Of a stretch of DNA of 64,000 nucleotides, positions 53,940 to 61,775 are shown in pieces. The DNA is from JAFDVJ01 sp031411895. Lineage in GTDB: Bacteria; Acidobacteriota; Blastocatellia; Pyrinomonadales; Pyrinomonadaceae. The notes beneath the pieces were generated by a model. That model had not been told where the DNA came from. It searched no databases and saw only the letters and a list, made by a program, of their open reading frames with translations. The position numbers were made by a program, and so were the translations under genes. The stretch is taken from assembly GCA_031411895.1 (NCBI GenBank), contig JANOBZ010000170.1, forward strand, positions 1 to 64,000, given 5' to 3'. How positions within the stretch are numbered: the stretch's first letter is position 1; every line of letters begins with the position of its first letter.

Positions 53940-54908
53940 ATGTCAGAAACATTTTTACAAGTCGTCGAACTCTTAAAACTCGAAGCCGCCGCGATTGAAC
54001 GAACGGCGGGAATTTTAGATCGCGAAACGGTCGAACGCGCGGTCGAACTTCTGCTCGGATGCGAGAGCAAGATCGTCGTCGTCGGCGTCGGCAAATCCGG
54101 CATAATCGCCAATAAGATTGCCGATACGATGACTTCGACCGGCACGGTCGCGGTTTTTCTGCATCCGACCGACGCGCTGCACGGCGGGCTTGGCGTGATA
54201 ACGCGCGGCGACTGCGTGATCGCGCTTTCGAATTCGGGCGAAACGGACGAGATTCTCGCGCTTTTGCCGGCTTTAAAGGCACGCGAAGTTTCGATCATCG
54301 CGATTGTCGGCAACGTGAATTCGACTCTTTCCCGAAACGCGGACGTCGCGCTCGACGCGTCGGTTGATAAGGAAGCCTGCCCGCTGAATTTAGCGCCGAC
54401 GACCTCGACGACCGTCGCGCTGGCGATCGGCGACGCGCTCGCGATGACCTTGATGCAGTCGAAAAATCTCACCGCCGAAGCCTTTGCCGCCAATCATCCG
54501 GCAGGACGACTCGGCAAACGCCTGACCTTAAAAGTTTCAAATTTAATGCACGAAAGCCCGAACGTCGCGCCCGAAGCGGGCTGGCTCGAAGTCGTCAAAG
54601 CGATCTCACGTTTCGCGCTCGGCGCGGTCAACGTCGTGAACGGCGAAAACAAACTCATCGGCATCGTCACCGACGGCGATCTGCGGCGAACGATCGAGCG
54701 AACTGCGCCCGAAAATCTGTCGAATCTTGCAGCCGCGCAGATGATGACCGGAAATCCCGTGACGGCGAATCCCGAAATGCTCGCTTTCGACGCTCTGAAC
54801 ACGATGGAAAACCGCCCGATGCAGATTTCGGTTCTGCCGGTCGTTGACGAAACGGGCGCGGCAGTCGGTCTTTTGCGCCTGCACGACATCGTCAGAAGCG
54901 GTTTATAA
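53940..54908 (+). CDS. kdsD: Arabinose-5-phosphate isomerase (KdsD/KpsF family)
   Basis: 322 residues from the ATG at 53940. SIS domain (about 30-165) with VVVGVGKSGIIANKIADTM, FLHPTDALHGGLGVI and ALSNSGETDEILALLPAL, then two CBS domains (about 195-320) with NKLIGIVTDGDLRRTIE and QISVLPVVDETGAAVGLLR. It converts ribulose 5-phosphate to arabinose 5-phosphate for KDO in lipopolysaccharide, in line with a Gram-negative envelope. The start lacks a clear ribosome binding site and sits right behind a repeat hairpin. Other KDO genes are not in the window. Confidence 0.95.
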   Translation: MSETFLQVVELLKLEAAAIERTAGILDRETVERAVELLLGCESKIVVVGVGKSGIIANKIADTMTSTGTVAVFLHPTDALHGGLGVITRGDCVIALSNSGETDEILALLPALKAREVSIIAIVGNVNSTLSRNADVALDASVDKEACPLNLAPTTSTTVALAIGDALAMTLMQSKNLTAEAFAANHPAGRLGKRLTLKVSNLMHESPNVAPEAGWLEVVKAISRFALGAVNVVNGENKLIGIVTDGDLRRTIERTAPENLSNLAAAQMMTGNPVTANPEMLAFDALNTMENRPMQISVLPVVDETGAAVGLLRLHDIVRSGL

Positions 54909-54956
54909 CACCAACGGAATCATCAGGATTTAACAAAACGCGAATCGAGGTAGTTT

Positions 54957-56201
54957 ATGAAAAAACGTCTCAAAGATAAGTTGCACGCAAAGAAAAATGC
55001 CAAACAATCAGCCGAAGAAACGCCTGACGCGCCAATTACGCCGTCGCAGATTGCCGAAAAGATCCGCGCCGGTTTCGATGATTTGAGAGCGGATTTGCAC
55101 AAAGTGATTGACAGATTCGACGACGAAGAACTTCTGCGTCTCGGAAAAGAATCCGCGGCGTACAAGGACGTCGTCAAAATTGTCGAAATCCGCGACCAAT
55201 TTTTCGCGCACAAAAATCAAATTCCCGCCGCCGACCGTCCCGACGAATTGGTCGCCGATCTTAACCGCGTCGTCAAAGAAGCGTGGCAAAAGCTCGACGA
55301 AAAGTGGAAAAGCGCCGAACAGCATTTTCCCGTGCTTGCCGAAAGCCTGCGCAATGAATGGGGAAACATCAAGATCGAAGCCGACCGCTCGCCGTTTCAG
55401 ATCGAGCTCGAAGAACTCAAGGAAAATTTCGAACAGGCGCAGATTCTCCGTGCGCAGGTCGGCAAAGCGCTCGAAGAAAATCCCGATAATCCGGAAGCCG
55501 TCGCCGTCGTCGAAGAACTCGACGCCGCTTTCGAAGCCGGCAAGCGCCGGATGAGCAAGCTGACCGCGCAAACCTTTCGCCAACTGATCGTGAATATTTA
55601 CGAGGAACTAAATAACGACATCGCAAACACCGGCGATGAGGCGCTGATCGAATCCATCGCCGACACCAGCGCCGCGTATCATATTCGCCAGTATGCCGAC
55701 GTTATGGCACGCTCCGAACCGGCTCTCAAGAATCTTCACCCGAACGACAAACCCGAAGAAATTATTACGATTTTCAATCGCACGATCGTCGAATCGCGCC
55801 AGAAGCTCAAAGAAAAACGCGCCGCCGCCGAAGCGCGTAATCCGCGTCTGAAAAAGGAATATCCGATGGACGAAAGCTACAACAAAGCGCTCGCCGATCT
55901 GCTCGAAGCCATCAAAACGCGCGACGAAATGGCGGAAACCCTAAAAATCGCGCCGCCCGAAAAACGCCCCGAAGGCTTACGGCTTCTTCAGGAAATGGAC
56001 AAAAAGATCGAAGGCGGCGAACAACTGCTGGCAAACGAATACCAAGCCTTCCAAAACCACGCCCGCGCCATCGACGCCCTGCGCGACGAAGTAAAACTCG
56101 CGAGCGACGAAGAACTAAAACACCTTCGCCAATTTCTCAAAGAAAACCCCGCAGAAATGATTGACCTGCAAAAATTATTAGCCGAAGAATTTCCCGAATG
56201 A
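54957..56201 (+). CDS. Charged helical protein of unknown function
   Basis: 414 residues, almost entirely alpha-helical and rich in Glu, Lys and Ala. Starts with a basic stretch (MKKRLKDKLHAKKNAKQSAE) and has long coiled-coil segments (FQIELEELKENFEQAQILRA; IKTRDEMAETLKI; LRDEVKLASDEELKHLRQFL). No signal peptide, membrane helix or catalytic motif was seen. It follows kdsD by 48 bases on the same strand, with a GAGG before the ATG, so it is probably co-transcribed, but nothing links it to lipopolysaccharide synthesis in sequence. I do not recognise the family; a cytosolic structural or binding role is plausible. Confidence 0.65.
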   Translation: MKKRLKDKLHAKKNAKQSAEETPDAPITPSQIAEKIRAGFDDLRADLHKVIDRFDDEELLRLGKESAAYKDVVKIVEIRDQFFAHKNQIPAADRPDELVADLNRVVKEAWQKLDEKWKSAEQHFPVLAESLRNEWGNIKIEADRSPFQIELEELKENFEQAQILRAQVGKALEENPDNPEAVAVVEELDAAFEAGKRRMSKLTAQTFRQLIVNIYEELNNDIANTGDEALIESIADTSAAYHIRQYADVMARSEPALKNLHPNDKPEEIITIFNRTIVESRQKLKEKRAAAEARNPRLKKEYPMDESYNKALADLLEAIKTRDEMAETLKIAPPEKRPEGLRLLQEMDKKIEGGEQLLANEYQAFQNHARAIDALRDEVKLASDEELKHLRQFLKENPAEMIDLQKLLAEEFPE

Positions 56202-56296
56202 TTTAATTAAAGGGCAACCTCGGTCTTGCGCTTTGTCTCTATTAAGCGGTACATTCTTTTACGATTTTGTTATTTTCGACCCGTGAGGCATTATTG

Positions 56297-57010
56297 ATGA
56301 AAAAATTTTCAGGTTTGGTTTTGGCGGTTTTGCTGCTGATTTCCTCGGCGCAGGCGCAGCAGGCGGACGTTAACATACAGCTTAACGAACAGTTTTTCGA
56401 CGCGCTTCTGGACGCGATCTTCAAGAATTCGAACCCGCCCGAATTTCCGCTCTCAAAGAATGATTCAACCTTCAGGATCGAAGATTCAAGATCGGTGTTA
56501 GGAGCAAGTTTTACTGAAATCAGCAATCCGGAATCCCAAATCCGAAATCCGAAATCGGCTTGTCCTGATTCGATCAAATTGCAGCGCGAGATTGACGGAA
56601 CGCGCACTGCCGTCAGGTTTCGCGAAGGGCGCGTGATGGCGCCGATCGCTTTTACGGGCAATTATAGTCCGCCGTTTATCGGCTGTGTCGAATTTGCGGG
56701 CGTTGCGGAAACGGCGATCGATCTCGAATTTGACGCCGCGAGACAGGCGCTCGTCGGTCGGGCGCGGGTCTTGAGCGTCAATATGAGCGGCGCGGGCGGC
56801 ATCGGCAGCGGTCTGCTGGCAGGCATGGTGCAGGGTTCGATCGATAAAAAAATCAACCCGATCCCGATCATCGCGCTCGATCGAATCTCGTTCATCGTGC
56901 CGATCCAGAACGCCGGAAGTTTGAAAATGAAGGCGGTCGGCATCAAGCACGAAATCGGCGGCGGCGTTCTGAACGTACGCATTTCCTACGAATTCCAGAA
57001 AGCCGACTAA
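56297..57010 (+). CDS. Exported protein of unknown function with an in-frame repeat insertion
   Basis: 237 residues from ATG at 56297; a frame extension of ten codons upstream has no ribosome binding site. Signal peptide (about 1-20, ending SSAQAQ). The mature protein begins DVNIQLNEQFFDALLDAIFK and later shows beta-rich sequence (FTGNYSPPFIGCVEFAGVAE, LKMKAVGIKHEIGGGVLNVR). Between about residues 55 and 95 the frame is interrupted by a stretch encoding DSTFRIEDSRSV and ISNPESQIRNPKS, which is the translated form of the dispersed AATCCGAAATC repeat. The gene stays open across it. The fold is unknown; it could be a membrane-perturbing or lipid-binding envelope protein. Confidence 0.7.
   Translation: MKKFSGLVLAVLLLISSAQAQQADVNIQLNEQFFDALLDAIFKNSNPPEFPLSKNDSTFRIEDSRSVLGASFTEISNPESQIRNPKSACPDSIKLQREIDGTRTAVRFREGRVMAPIAFTGNYSPPFIGCVEFAGVAETAIDLEFDAARQALVGRARVLSVNMSGAGGIGSGLLAGMVQGSIDKKINPIPIIALDRISFIVPIQNAGSLKMKAVGIKHEIGGGVLNVRISYEFQKAD
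56475..56558 (+). repeat. Dispersed repeat inside a coding gene
   Basis: GGATCGAAGATTCAAG near 56475 and AATCCGGAATCCCAAATCCG and on at 56525-56558. Both parts recur, inverted, in the intergenic element at 61650-61740 (GAATCTTCAATCC and AATCCGAAATT). Confidence 0.7.
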
Positions 57011-57075
57011 AATTGAGCGACTATCCGATAAGGTTTAAAGACTGTCGGAAATCGTTGTTTTTTAAACCAATTATG

Positions 57076-57102
57076 ACGCGCAAAATCAGGTATTTTGCGC
57101 GT
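57076..57102 (+). terminator. Intrinsic terminator
   Basis: ACGCGCAAAAT, loop CAGGT, ATTTTGCGCGT, then TTT. It ends the transcript 65 bases after the exported-protein gene. Confidence 0.85.
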
Positions 57103-57180
57103 TTTATTCATGGCACAATGATTGCTATTAACCCGAACAGGAACTAGTTTTTAGTTTTCTCAGTTAAATTGGGGGTTAAT

Positions 57181-58437
57181 ATGCAATCGAAATATTTCAA
57201 AAAGTCAGCACTTTCGTTAGCGATCGGCGGGCTTGTTTTCCTAGGCGCGACGGATGTTGCCAACGCGCAGAGAAACCGCCGCAATAACGAGCAGCGTCAG
57301 GAACAAGACCAAAAGCAGGACGAAACGCAGCAGCAACAGAGTAATGAGCGCCAGCAGCAAAACCAGCAGCGCCAGGAAGAGCGTCGTCAGCGGCAGGAAC
57401 AGCGTCAGAACGAGCAGCGTCAACAGCAGGAACAAAATCGTCAGCAGCAAGAGCAGCAGCGACAGCAACGTCAGCAGGAACAACGCAGCCAACAAGAACA
57501 GTGGCGTCAACAACAACAACAGCGCCAGCAGGAAACGCAGCGCCAGCAACAGGACGACAATCGTCGTAAACAGCAGGAAGAATATCAGCAGCAACAGCGT
57601 GAACAGCAGCAGCAGCAGCGCCAGCAGCAGCAGGAACAGCAGGGAGATTGGCAGAATCAACGCCGAACTGACCAGCGCCGTTCGAATCAGCAAAGGCGCG
57701 TCGAAGAACAAAATCGTCAGCAGCAGCAGCAGCAGGATCCGCGTCTTCGACAGCAAGAACAGTGGCGTCAGCAGCAGCAGGAAAATATTCGTCGTCAGCA
57801 GCAACAGCGCAACGACGGCGACTGGAATCGTAACAATCAGCGCTCGCAGCAGCGTCGTTACGAACAGTACAACCGGGTTCAGCAGCAGCAGCTTCAGCGC
57901 GAACGCTTGAATGCTTACCAGAACCAGTGGCGCAACAACCAGCGCATCGAAGAACAGCGCCGCCGACAACTTCAACAGCAGCGTCGAACGTCGCAGTATC
58001 GATATCAGCAGCGTTATTACGAGCAGTTGAGACGCGACCAGCTTCGTCTCCAACAGGCGCGTTACTACGATAACCTGGTTAATAATTATCGCTACAACCG
58101 CAGCGGCAGTTATTACTACACCAGCCAGTACGGCGCGCAGATGCTTCGTCAGGCAGTGGAATACGGTTATGAAGAAGGCTACCGCGCGGGAAATGCAGAC
58201 CGCAGCGATAACTGGAATTACAGCTACAACGGCTCTTACGGGTTCGAAGATGCGACCTACGGTTACGACGGTTATTATGTCAGTCTCGACGAATATCGTT
58301 ATTACTTCCGCGAAGGTTTCCAGCGCGGTTACGAAGACGGCTACTACGGTCGTGACGAGTACGGAAGCTACAACAACGGTAGATATTCGATTCTCGGCAA
58401 TATTCTCGGCACGATTCTCCAGGTTGTGCTTGACTAA
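57181..58437 (+). CDS. Secreted Gln/Arg-rich low-complexity protein with a Tyr/Gly C-terminal domain
   Basis: 418 residues from ATG at 57181 (GGGGG just upstream). Signal peptide (about 1-27, ending DVANAQ). Residues about 30-290 are almost only Gln, Arg, Asn and Glu, in runs such as RQQQEQNRQQQEQQRQQ, coded mostly by CAG, CAA and CGT. The C-terminal 120 residues are Tyr- and Gly-rich (EYGYEEGYRAGNADRSDNW, FREGFQRGYEDGYYGRDEYG) and look like the GYREG-repeat domain of small bacterial envelope proteins. The composition resembles prion-like, phase-separating proteins. Location is periplasmic or outside. It could be a structural or nucleic-acid-binding matrix protein; no enzyme motif is present. 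Confidence 0.8.
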   Translation: MQSKYFKKSALSLAIGGLVFLGATDVANAQRNRRNNEQRQEQDQKQDETQQQQSNERQQQNQQRQEERRQRQEQRQNEQRQQQEQNRQQQEQQRQQRQQEQRSQQEQWRQQQQQRQQETQRQQQDDNRRKQQEEYQQQQREQQQQQRQQQQEQQGDWQNQRRTDQRRSNQQRRVEEQNRQQQQQQDPRLRQQEQWRQQQQENIRRQQQQRNDGDWNRNNQRSQQRRYEQYNRVQQQQLQRERLNAYQNQWRNNQRIEEQRRRQLQQQRRTSQYRYQQRYYEQLRRDQLRLQQARYYDNLVNNYRYNRSGSYYYTSQYGAQMLRQAVEYGYEEGYRAGNADRSDNWNYSYNGSYGFEDATYGYDGYYVSLDEYRYYFREGFQRGYEDGYYGRDEYGSYNNGRYSILGNILGTILQVVLD

Positions 58438-58469
58438 TTAATCAACCGGAACGAACAAGGGGAAGGTAA

Positions 58470-58503
58470 AAGCGGCTTCATTAATTTGAAGCCGCTTTTT
58501 TTT
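58470..58503 (+). terminator. Intrinsic terminator
   Basis: AAGCGGCTTCA and TGAAGCCGCTT form an 11-bp stem followed by eight T, 33 bases after the Gln/Arg-rich gene. Confidence 0.9.
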
Positions 58504-58539
58504 GATAACTAATAATAGTCGCGCAAAAACCTCGATTAT

Positions 58540-59061
58540 TTACTTCAAGATCGAAAGATATTCCTTCCACGCGCCGACATTTTCGCCGAATCCTTTCGCC
58601 AGCACGGTCGAAATTTGCCGAAGATGCGTTAAATCGTGGACGACCCACGTTGCGAGAAGCTGTTCGAGCGTGACCTCGCCGAGTTCCGGATGCGAGCCTT
58701 TTAAGGCTAACTGCGCGCGCGTTAAATTCCACGATTTCAGCGTTTCGAGACTTTTGCGCCGCCTTTGTGCAAATGTTTCGAGCAGCTCGTTCAAAGTTTT
58801 TCCCTTCGATTTTTCAAACTGCGCAAAGCGGTCAAACGCTTCGAAAGCGGGATTTTCGCCTTGCTCTAAAATTACCTCGGCGCGCGGAATCCAATCGGTT
58901 TCGTCGGCGTGAATGTAATGCCCGAGAATGTCGAACGCGCCCCAATCTTCAGGATTTTCGCTGCTTTCTGTCCAATCGTCCGACAGATTACCGAGCAAAG
59001 ACTTTAAGACCTCAGGCGTGCGTTCAAGAATTTCGACGGCTTGTTCGATTTGAAATTTCAT
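58540..59061 (-). CDS. DinB-family metalloprotein
   Basis: 173 residues, four-helix bundle. Typical points: LGHYIHADETDWIPR (His 47 and His 50 region) and TWVVHDLTHLRQISTVL (His 135 and His 139 region) provide the three-histidine metal site of DinB/YfiT-like enzymes. The family includes thiol-transferases that use bacillithiol, mycothiol or glutathione, and uncharacterised stress proteins. The N-terminal part (MKFQIEQAVEILERTPEVL) is the first helix. It is monocistronic and leftward, next to an aldo/keto reductase in the same direction, and shares a repeat-containing spacer with it. The substrate is not known. Confidence 0.88.
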   Translation of the reverse strand: MKFQIEQAVEILERTPEVLKSLLGNLSDDWTESSENPEDWGAFDILGHYIHADETDWIPRAEVILEQGENPAFEAFDRFAQFEKSKGKTLNELLETFAQRRRKSLETLKSWNLTRAQLALKGSHPELGEVTLEQLLATWVVHDLTHLRQISTVLAKGFGENVGAWKEYLSILK

Positions 59062-59160
59062 AATTCAGAAAATTATATATTTAAAGCAGCTAAATTCCAC
59101 CCGAAAATGCCTTGTTACCTAAACATTGTGATTAAGCTGACACTCTCTGAGGCGTCAGCA

Positions 59161-59194
59161 AATCCGAAATCCGAAATCCCAAACCCGAAATCCC
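59161..59194. repeat. Single-arm AATCCGAAATC repeat
   Basis: AATCCGAAATCCGAAATCCC and on, directly touching the stop codon of the leftward aldo/keto reductase at 59195. Only one arm is present here, unlike the mirrored copies at 18.4 and 61.7 kb. Confidence 0.75.
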
Positions 59195-60160
59195 TTATGG
59201 CATCAGATTTTGCAGGCGCTTCGGTTCTTCGCCGATCCAATCCGGATTGTTCGCCGTGCCGTCAAAGATCGAGGAAGTTTTAAATGGTTCGAATTCGCCG
59301 CGCCGCGCCGCCTCTTTCGTTTTTTCCAGAATCGCGGCAATGTCTTTTTTCTTCACGTCCGGAAAAGTCCGCACGGCATCGAACGCCTGATCTAAAACTT
59401 TTAAATTGTCGACGCCGGTAATGACGACCGAAACCGGTTGGCTCATCGCGAAATGCAGACACTCGATCGGCGTCGCGGTTTTCGACTTTAGAATAATTCC
59501 GTTCGCCATTGATTTCATCGCCAAAATGCCCATTTTTCGTTTGCTCAGTTCGGGCACGACCTGGTTCGTAAAGCTCCGGTAATGCGCGTCCATCACGTTG
59601 AGCGGCATCTGCGCCGTGTCCAAACGGTGACCGTAAGCTTCCGCCGTTTCGAGAAAATGCAGGTGAATCTGCGGGTCTTTATGCCCCGTAAAACCGATGA
59701 ATCTGAGTTTTCCTGCTTTTTGCGCTTCGAGCATCGCAAGTTGCGCGCCTTCCTTTTCATCGAAAATCCGGTGCGGGTCTTCAAAACGCAGAATTTCGTG
59801 ATGCTGAACCAGATCGATCATATCGGTTTTTAAACGTTTTAATGATTCGTCAATTTGTTTGGCGGCGAGCTTTTTCGTCCGACCGTCGATTTTCGACATC
59901 AGAAAAACCTTGTCGCGCTTGCCGCTCTGGTCGAAAAACTTGCCCATTCGCGTTTCACTTACGCCTTCGTTGTAATCCCAGCAATTATCGAAAAATGTCA
60001 CGCCGCGCGCCTGCGCTTCATCCATAATCCGCAGCGCTGTTTTTTCCGTCACGCTTTTTAAGCCGAGATGCCAGCCGCCGATGCCGATCAGCGAAACTTT
60101 TTCGCCCGTCGAACCCAAATCGCGGTAAATCATTACGTCTTCCTGTCCCTTGTTCGTCAT
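59195..60160 (-). CDS. Aldo/keto reductase
   Basis: 321 residues from an ATG behind a GGGGG site (reverse strand). (alpha/beta)8 barrel with the catalytic tetrad: Asp and Tyr in TFFDNCWDYNEGVSE, Lys in FLMSKIDGR, His in LVQHHEILRF. It reduces carbonyls with NADPH. It resembles the branch found next to ferredoxin-like or sugar-modifying genes, but its substrate cannot be read. The C-terminal end (IFDGTANNPDWIGEEPKRLQ) is typical. The flanking DinB gene runs in the same direction, 133 bases downstream, so the two may share a stress role. Confidence 0.92.
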   Translation of the reverse strand: MTNKGQEDVMIYRDLGSTGEKVSLIGIGGWHLGLKSVTEKTALRIMDEAQARGVTFFDNCWDYNEGVSETRMGKFFDQSGKRDKVFLMSKIDGRTKKLAAKQIDESLKRLKTDMIDLVQHHEILRFEDPHRIFDEKEGAQLAMLEAQKAGKLRFIGFTGHKDPQIHLHFLETAEAYGHRLDTAQMPLNVMDAHYRSFTNQVVPELSKRKMGILAMKSMANGIILKSKTATPIECLHFAMSQPVSVVITGVDNLKVLDQAFDAVRTFPDVKKKDIAAILEKTKEAARRGEFEPFKTSSIFDGTANNPDWIGEEPKRLQNLMP

Positions 60161-60270
60161 AAATTTCCCCCTTGAAAGTTTTCGTTAATCATAACATTCG
60201 GCAAACCTTAACGAAAAGAAAATTTTTGCTTACTTGTCAGAGCCGTACTTAAATGAATAATCTGTAAGTT

Positions 60271-61632
60271 ATGAATCTGCCGCTGGTTGTCATCATCGGG
60301 CGTCCGAATGTCGGAAAGTCCACATTATTTAATCGTTTGACGGGAAGCCGCAAATCCATCGTCGGCGACGAGCCGGGAATTACGCGCGACCGCATTTACG
60401 GCGATGTCGAATGGAAGGCGAAAAAGTTCGAGCTCGTTGATACGGGCGGCATCGTGCCGGACGACGAAGCGATCATTCCCGCCAATATTTTCAAGCAGGC
60501 ATCATTTGCGATCGCCGCTTCGGAAGCGATCATCTGGGTCGTCGATTCGCGCGCCGGAATCACGCCGCTCGATGAGGAAATCGGCGTTTTCCTGCGAAAT
60601 ATCGGCAAGCCCGTGTTTATCGCCGCCAATAAAGCCGAAACGCGCAAGGTCGAGGAAGAAGCCGCCGAGTTTTATAAGTTCGGGTTCGAGATGACGCCGA
60701 TTTCCGCCGAACACGGAACTTCGATCGGCGATCTGCTCGATCAGGTTTTCGACGTTTTAAACTTTGACGACGAAGAAGAAGAGGAAAATTCGGACGAGAT
60801 AAAGCTCGCGATCATCGGTCGCCCGAACGTCGGCAAATCGTCGCTTTTGAATAAAATTTTAGGCGAGGAGCGAGTTATCGTTTCGCCGATCGCCGGCACG
60901 ACGCGCGACGCGATCGACACGCATCTGACGGTTGACGAGCAGAAATTTCTTTTGATCGACACCGCCGGAATTCGCCGCAAGGGCAAAACGACCGAGATGG
61001 CGGAAAAGCTTTCGGTCATCATGGCGCGAAAATCTCTGGAACGCGCCGACGTTGCGATCATGGTGATCGACGCGGTCGAAGGCGTCACGAATCTCGACGC
61101 GAACATCGCGGGTTACGCGGTCGATTCGGGCTGCTCGGTGATTTTGGTCATCAATAAATGGGACGCGCTCGAAGAAAAGGAAACGAATACGATCTATCGT
61201 TTCGAAGACAACCTTCGTCAGGAAATGAAGTTTCTCGATTGGGCGCCGATGGTCACGATTTCGGCATTGACCGGACAGCGCGTGCAGAATATTCTGCCGC
61301 TCGTCGTGAAAGCGAACGAAGCGCGAAATCTGCGCGTTCAAACCTCAAGGCTCAACCGATTTTTCGAGGAAAATGTTTCGCAGCCGCGCGGCGGCAACGC
61401 GCCTTCGGCGAACAAAGGCGGCGGCTCGCGCCTGAAAGTTCAGTTCTTAACACAGGGCGGAATGCGCCCGCCGCTGTTTATTTTATTTACCTCCGGCGGC
61501 GGACAGGGCAAAGCGGGACTTCATTTTTCGTACCTTCGCTACATCGAAAATCGCCTGCGCGACGAATTCGAATTTTTCGCGACGCCGATTCGCCTGAAAG
61601 AACGGCACAAGACGAAAGATAAGAAGGAATAA
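60271..61632 (+). CDS. der: Double GTPase Der (EngA), ribosome assembly
   Basis: 453 residues. Two tandem GTPase domains, G1 motifs GRPNVGKSTLFNRL (near residue 9) and GRPNVGKSSLLNKI (near 186), with DTGGI and DTAGIRRKG switch II sequences and NKAE / NKWD specificity motifs, followed by the KH-like domain (about 355-440, PPLFILFTSGGGQGKAG). Der is an essential 50S ribosome assembly factor present in nearly all bacteria. The length is normal. A nested repeat element starts right after the stop codon, and the next gene follows it. Confidence 0.97.
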   Translation: MNLPLVVIIGRPNVGKSTLFNRLTGSRKSIVGDEPGITRDRIYGDVEWKAKKFELVDTGGIVPDDEAIIPANIFKQASFAIAASEAIIWVVDSRAGITPLDEEIGVFLRNIGKPVFIAANKAETRKVEEEAAEFYKFGFEMTPISAEHGTSIGDLLDQVFDVLNFDDEEEEENSDEIKLAIIGRPNVGKSSLLNKILGEERVIVSPIAGTTRDAIDTHLTVDEQKFLLIDTAGIRRKGKTTEMAEKLSVIMARKSLERADVAIMVIDAVEGVTNLDANIAGYAVDSGCSVILVINKWDALEEKETNTIYRFEDNLRQEMKFLDWAPMVTISALTGQRVQNILPLVVKANEARNLRVQTSRLNRFFEENVSQPRGGNAPSANKGGGSRLKVQFLTQGGMRPPLFILFTSGGGQGKAGLHFSYLRYIENRLRDEFEFFATPIRLKERHKTKDKKE

Positions 61633-61633
61633 A

Positions 61634-61763
61634 TTAACGCAAAGACGCATTTCGATTTCGGATTTTGGATTTCGGATTTCGAATTTGCCTGTTTTGAATC
61701 TTCAATCCGCACTCTGATATCACAAATCCGAAATTGATTTGCGTCTTTGCGTCTTTGCGTTAA
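61634..61763. repeat. Nested repeat element: AATCCGAAATC arms inside a GCAAAGACGCA hairpin
   Basis: Outer arms TTAACGCAAAGACGCA (61634-61649) and TGCGTCTTTGCGTTAA (61748-61763) match over 16 bases. Inside, TTTCGATTTCGGATTTTGG and on (61650-61681) is mirrored by CAAATCCGAAATTGATTTG (61722-61740). The outer element starts one base after the Der stop codon and ends 12 bases before the next ATG. Confidence 0.85.
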
Positions 61764-61775
61764 AATTTATAACCA

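Noticed and set aside
57241..58053. 270-codon Leu-rich leftward frame opposite the Gln/Arg-rich gene
   Set aside because: It is the mirror of CAG/CAA-rich codons (CTG/TTG) and thus appears as poly-leucine; there is no independent start signal.
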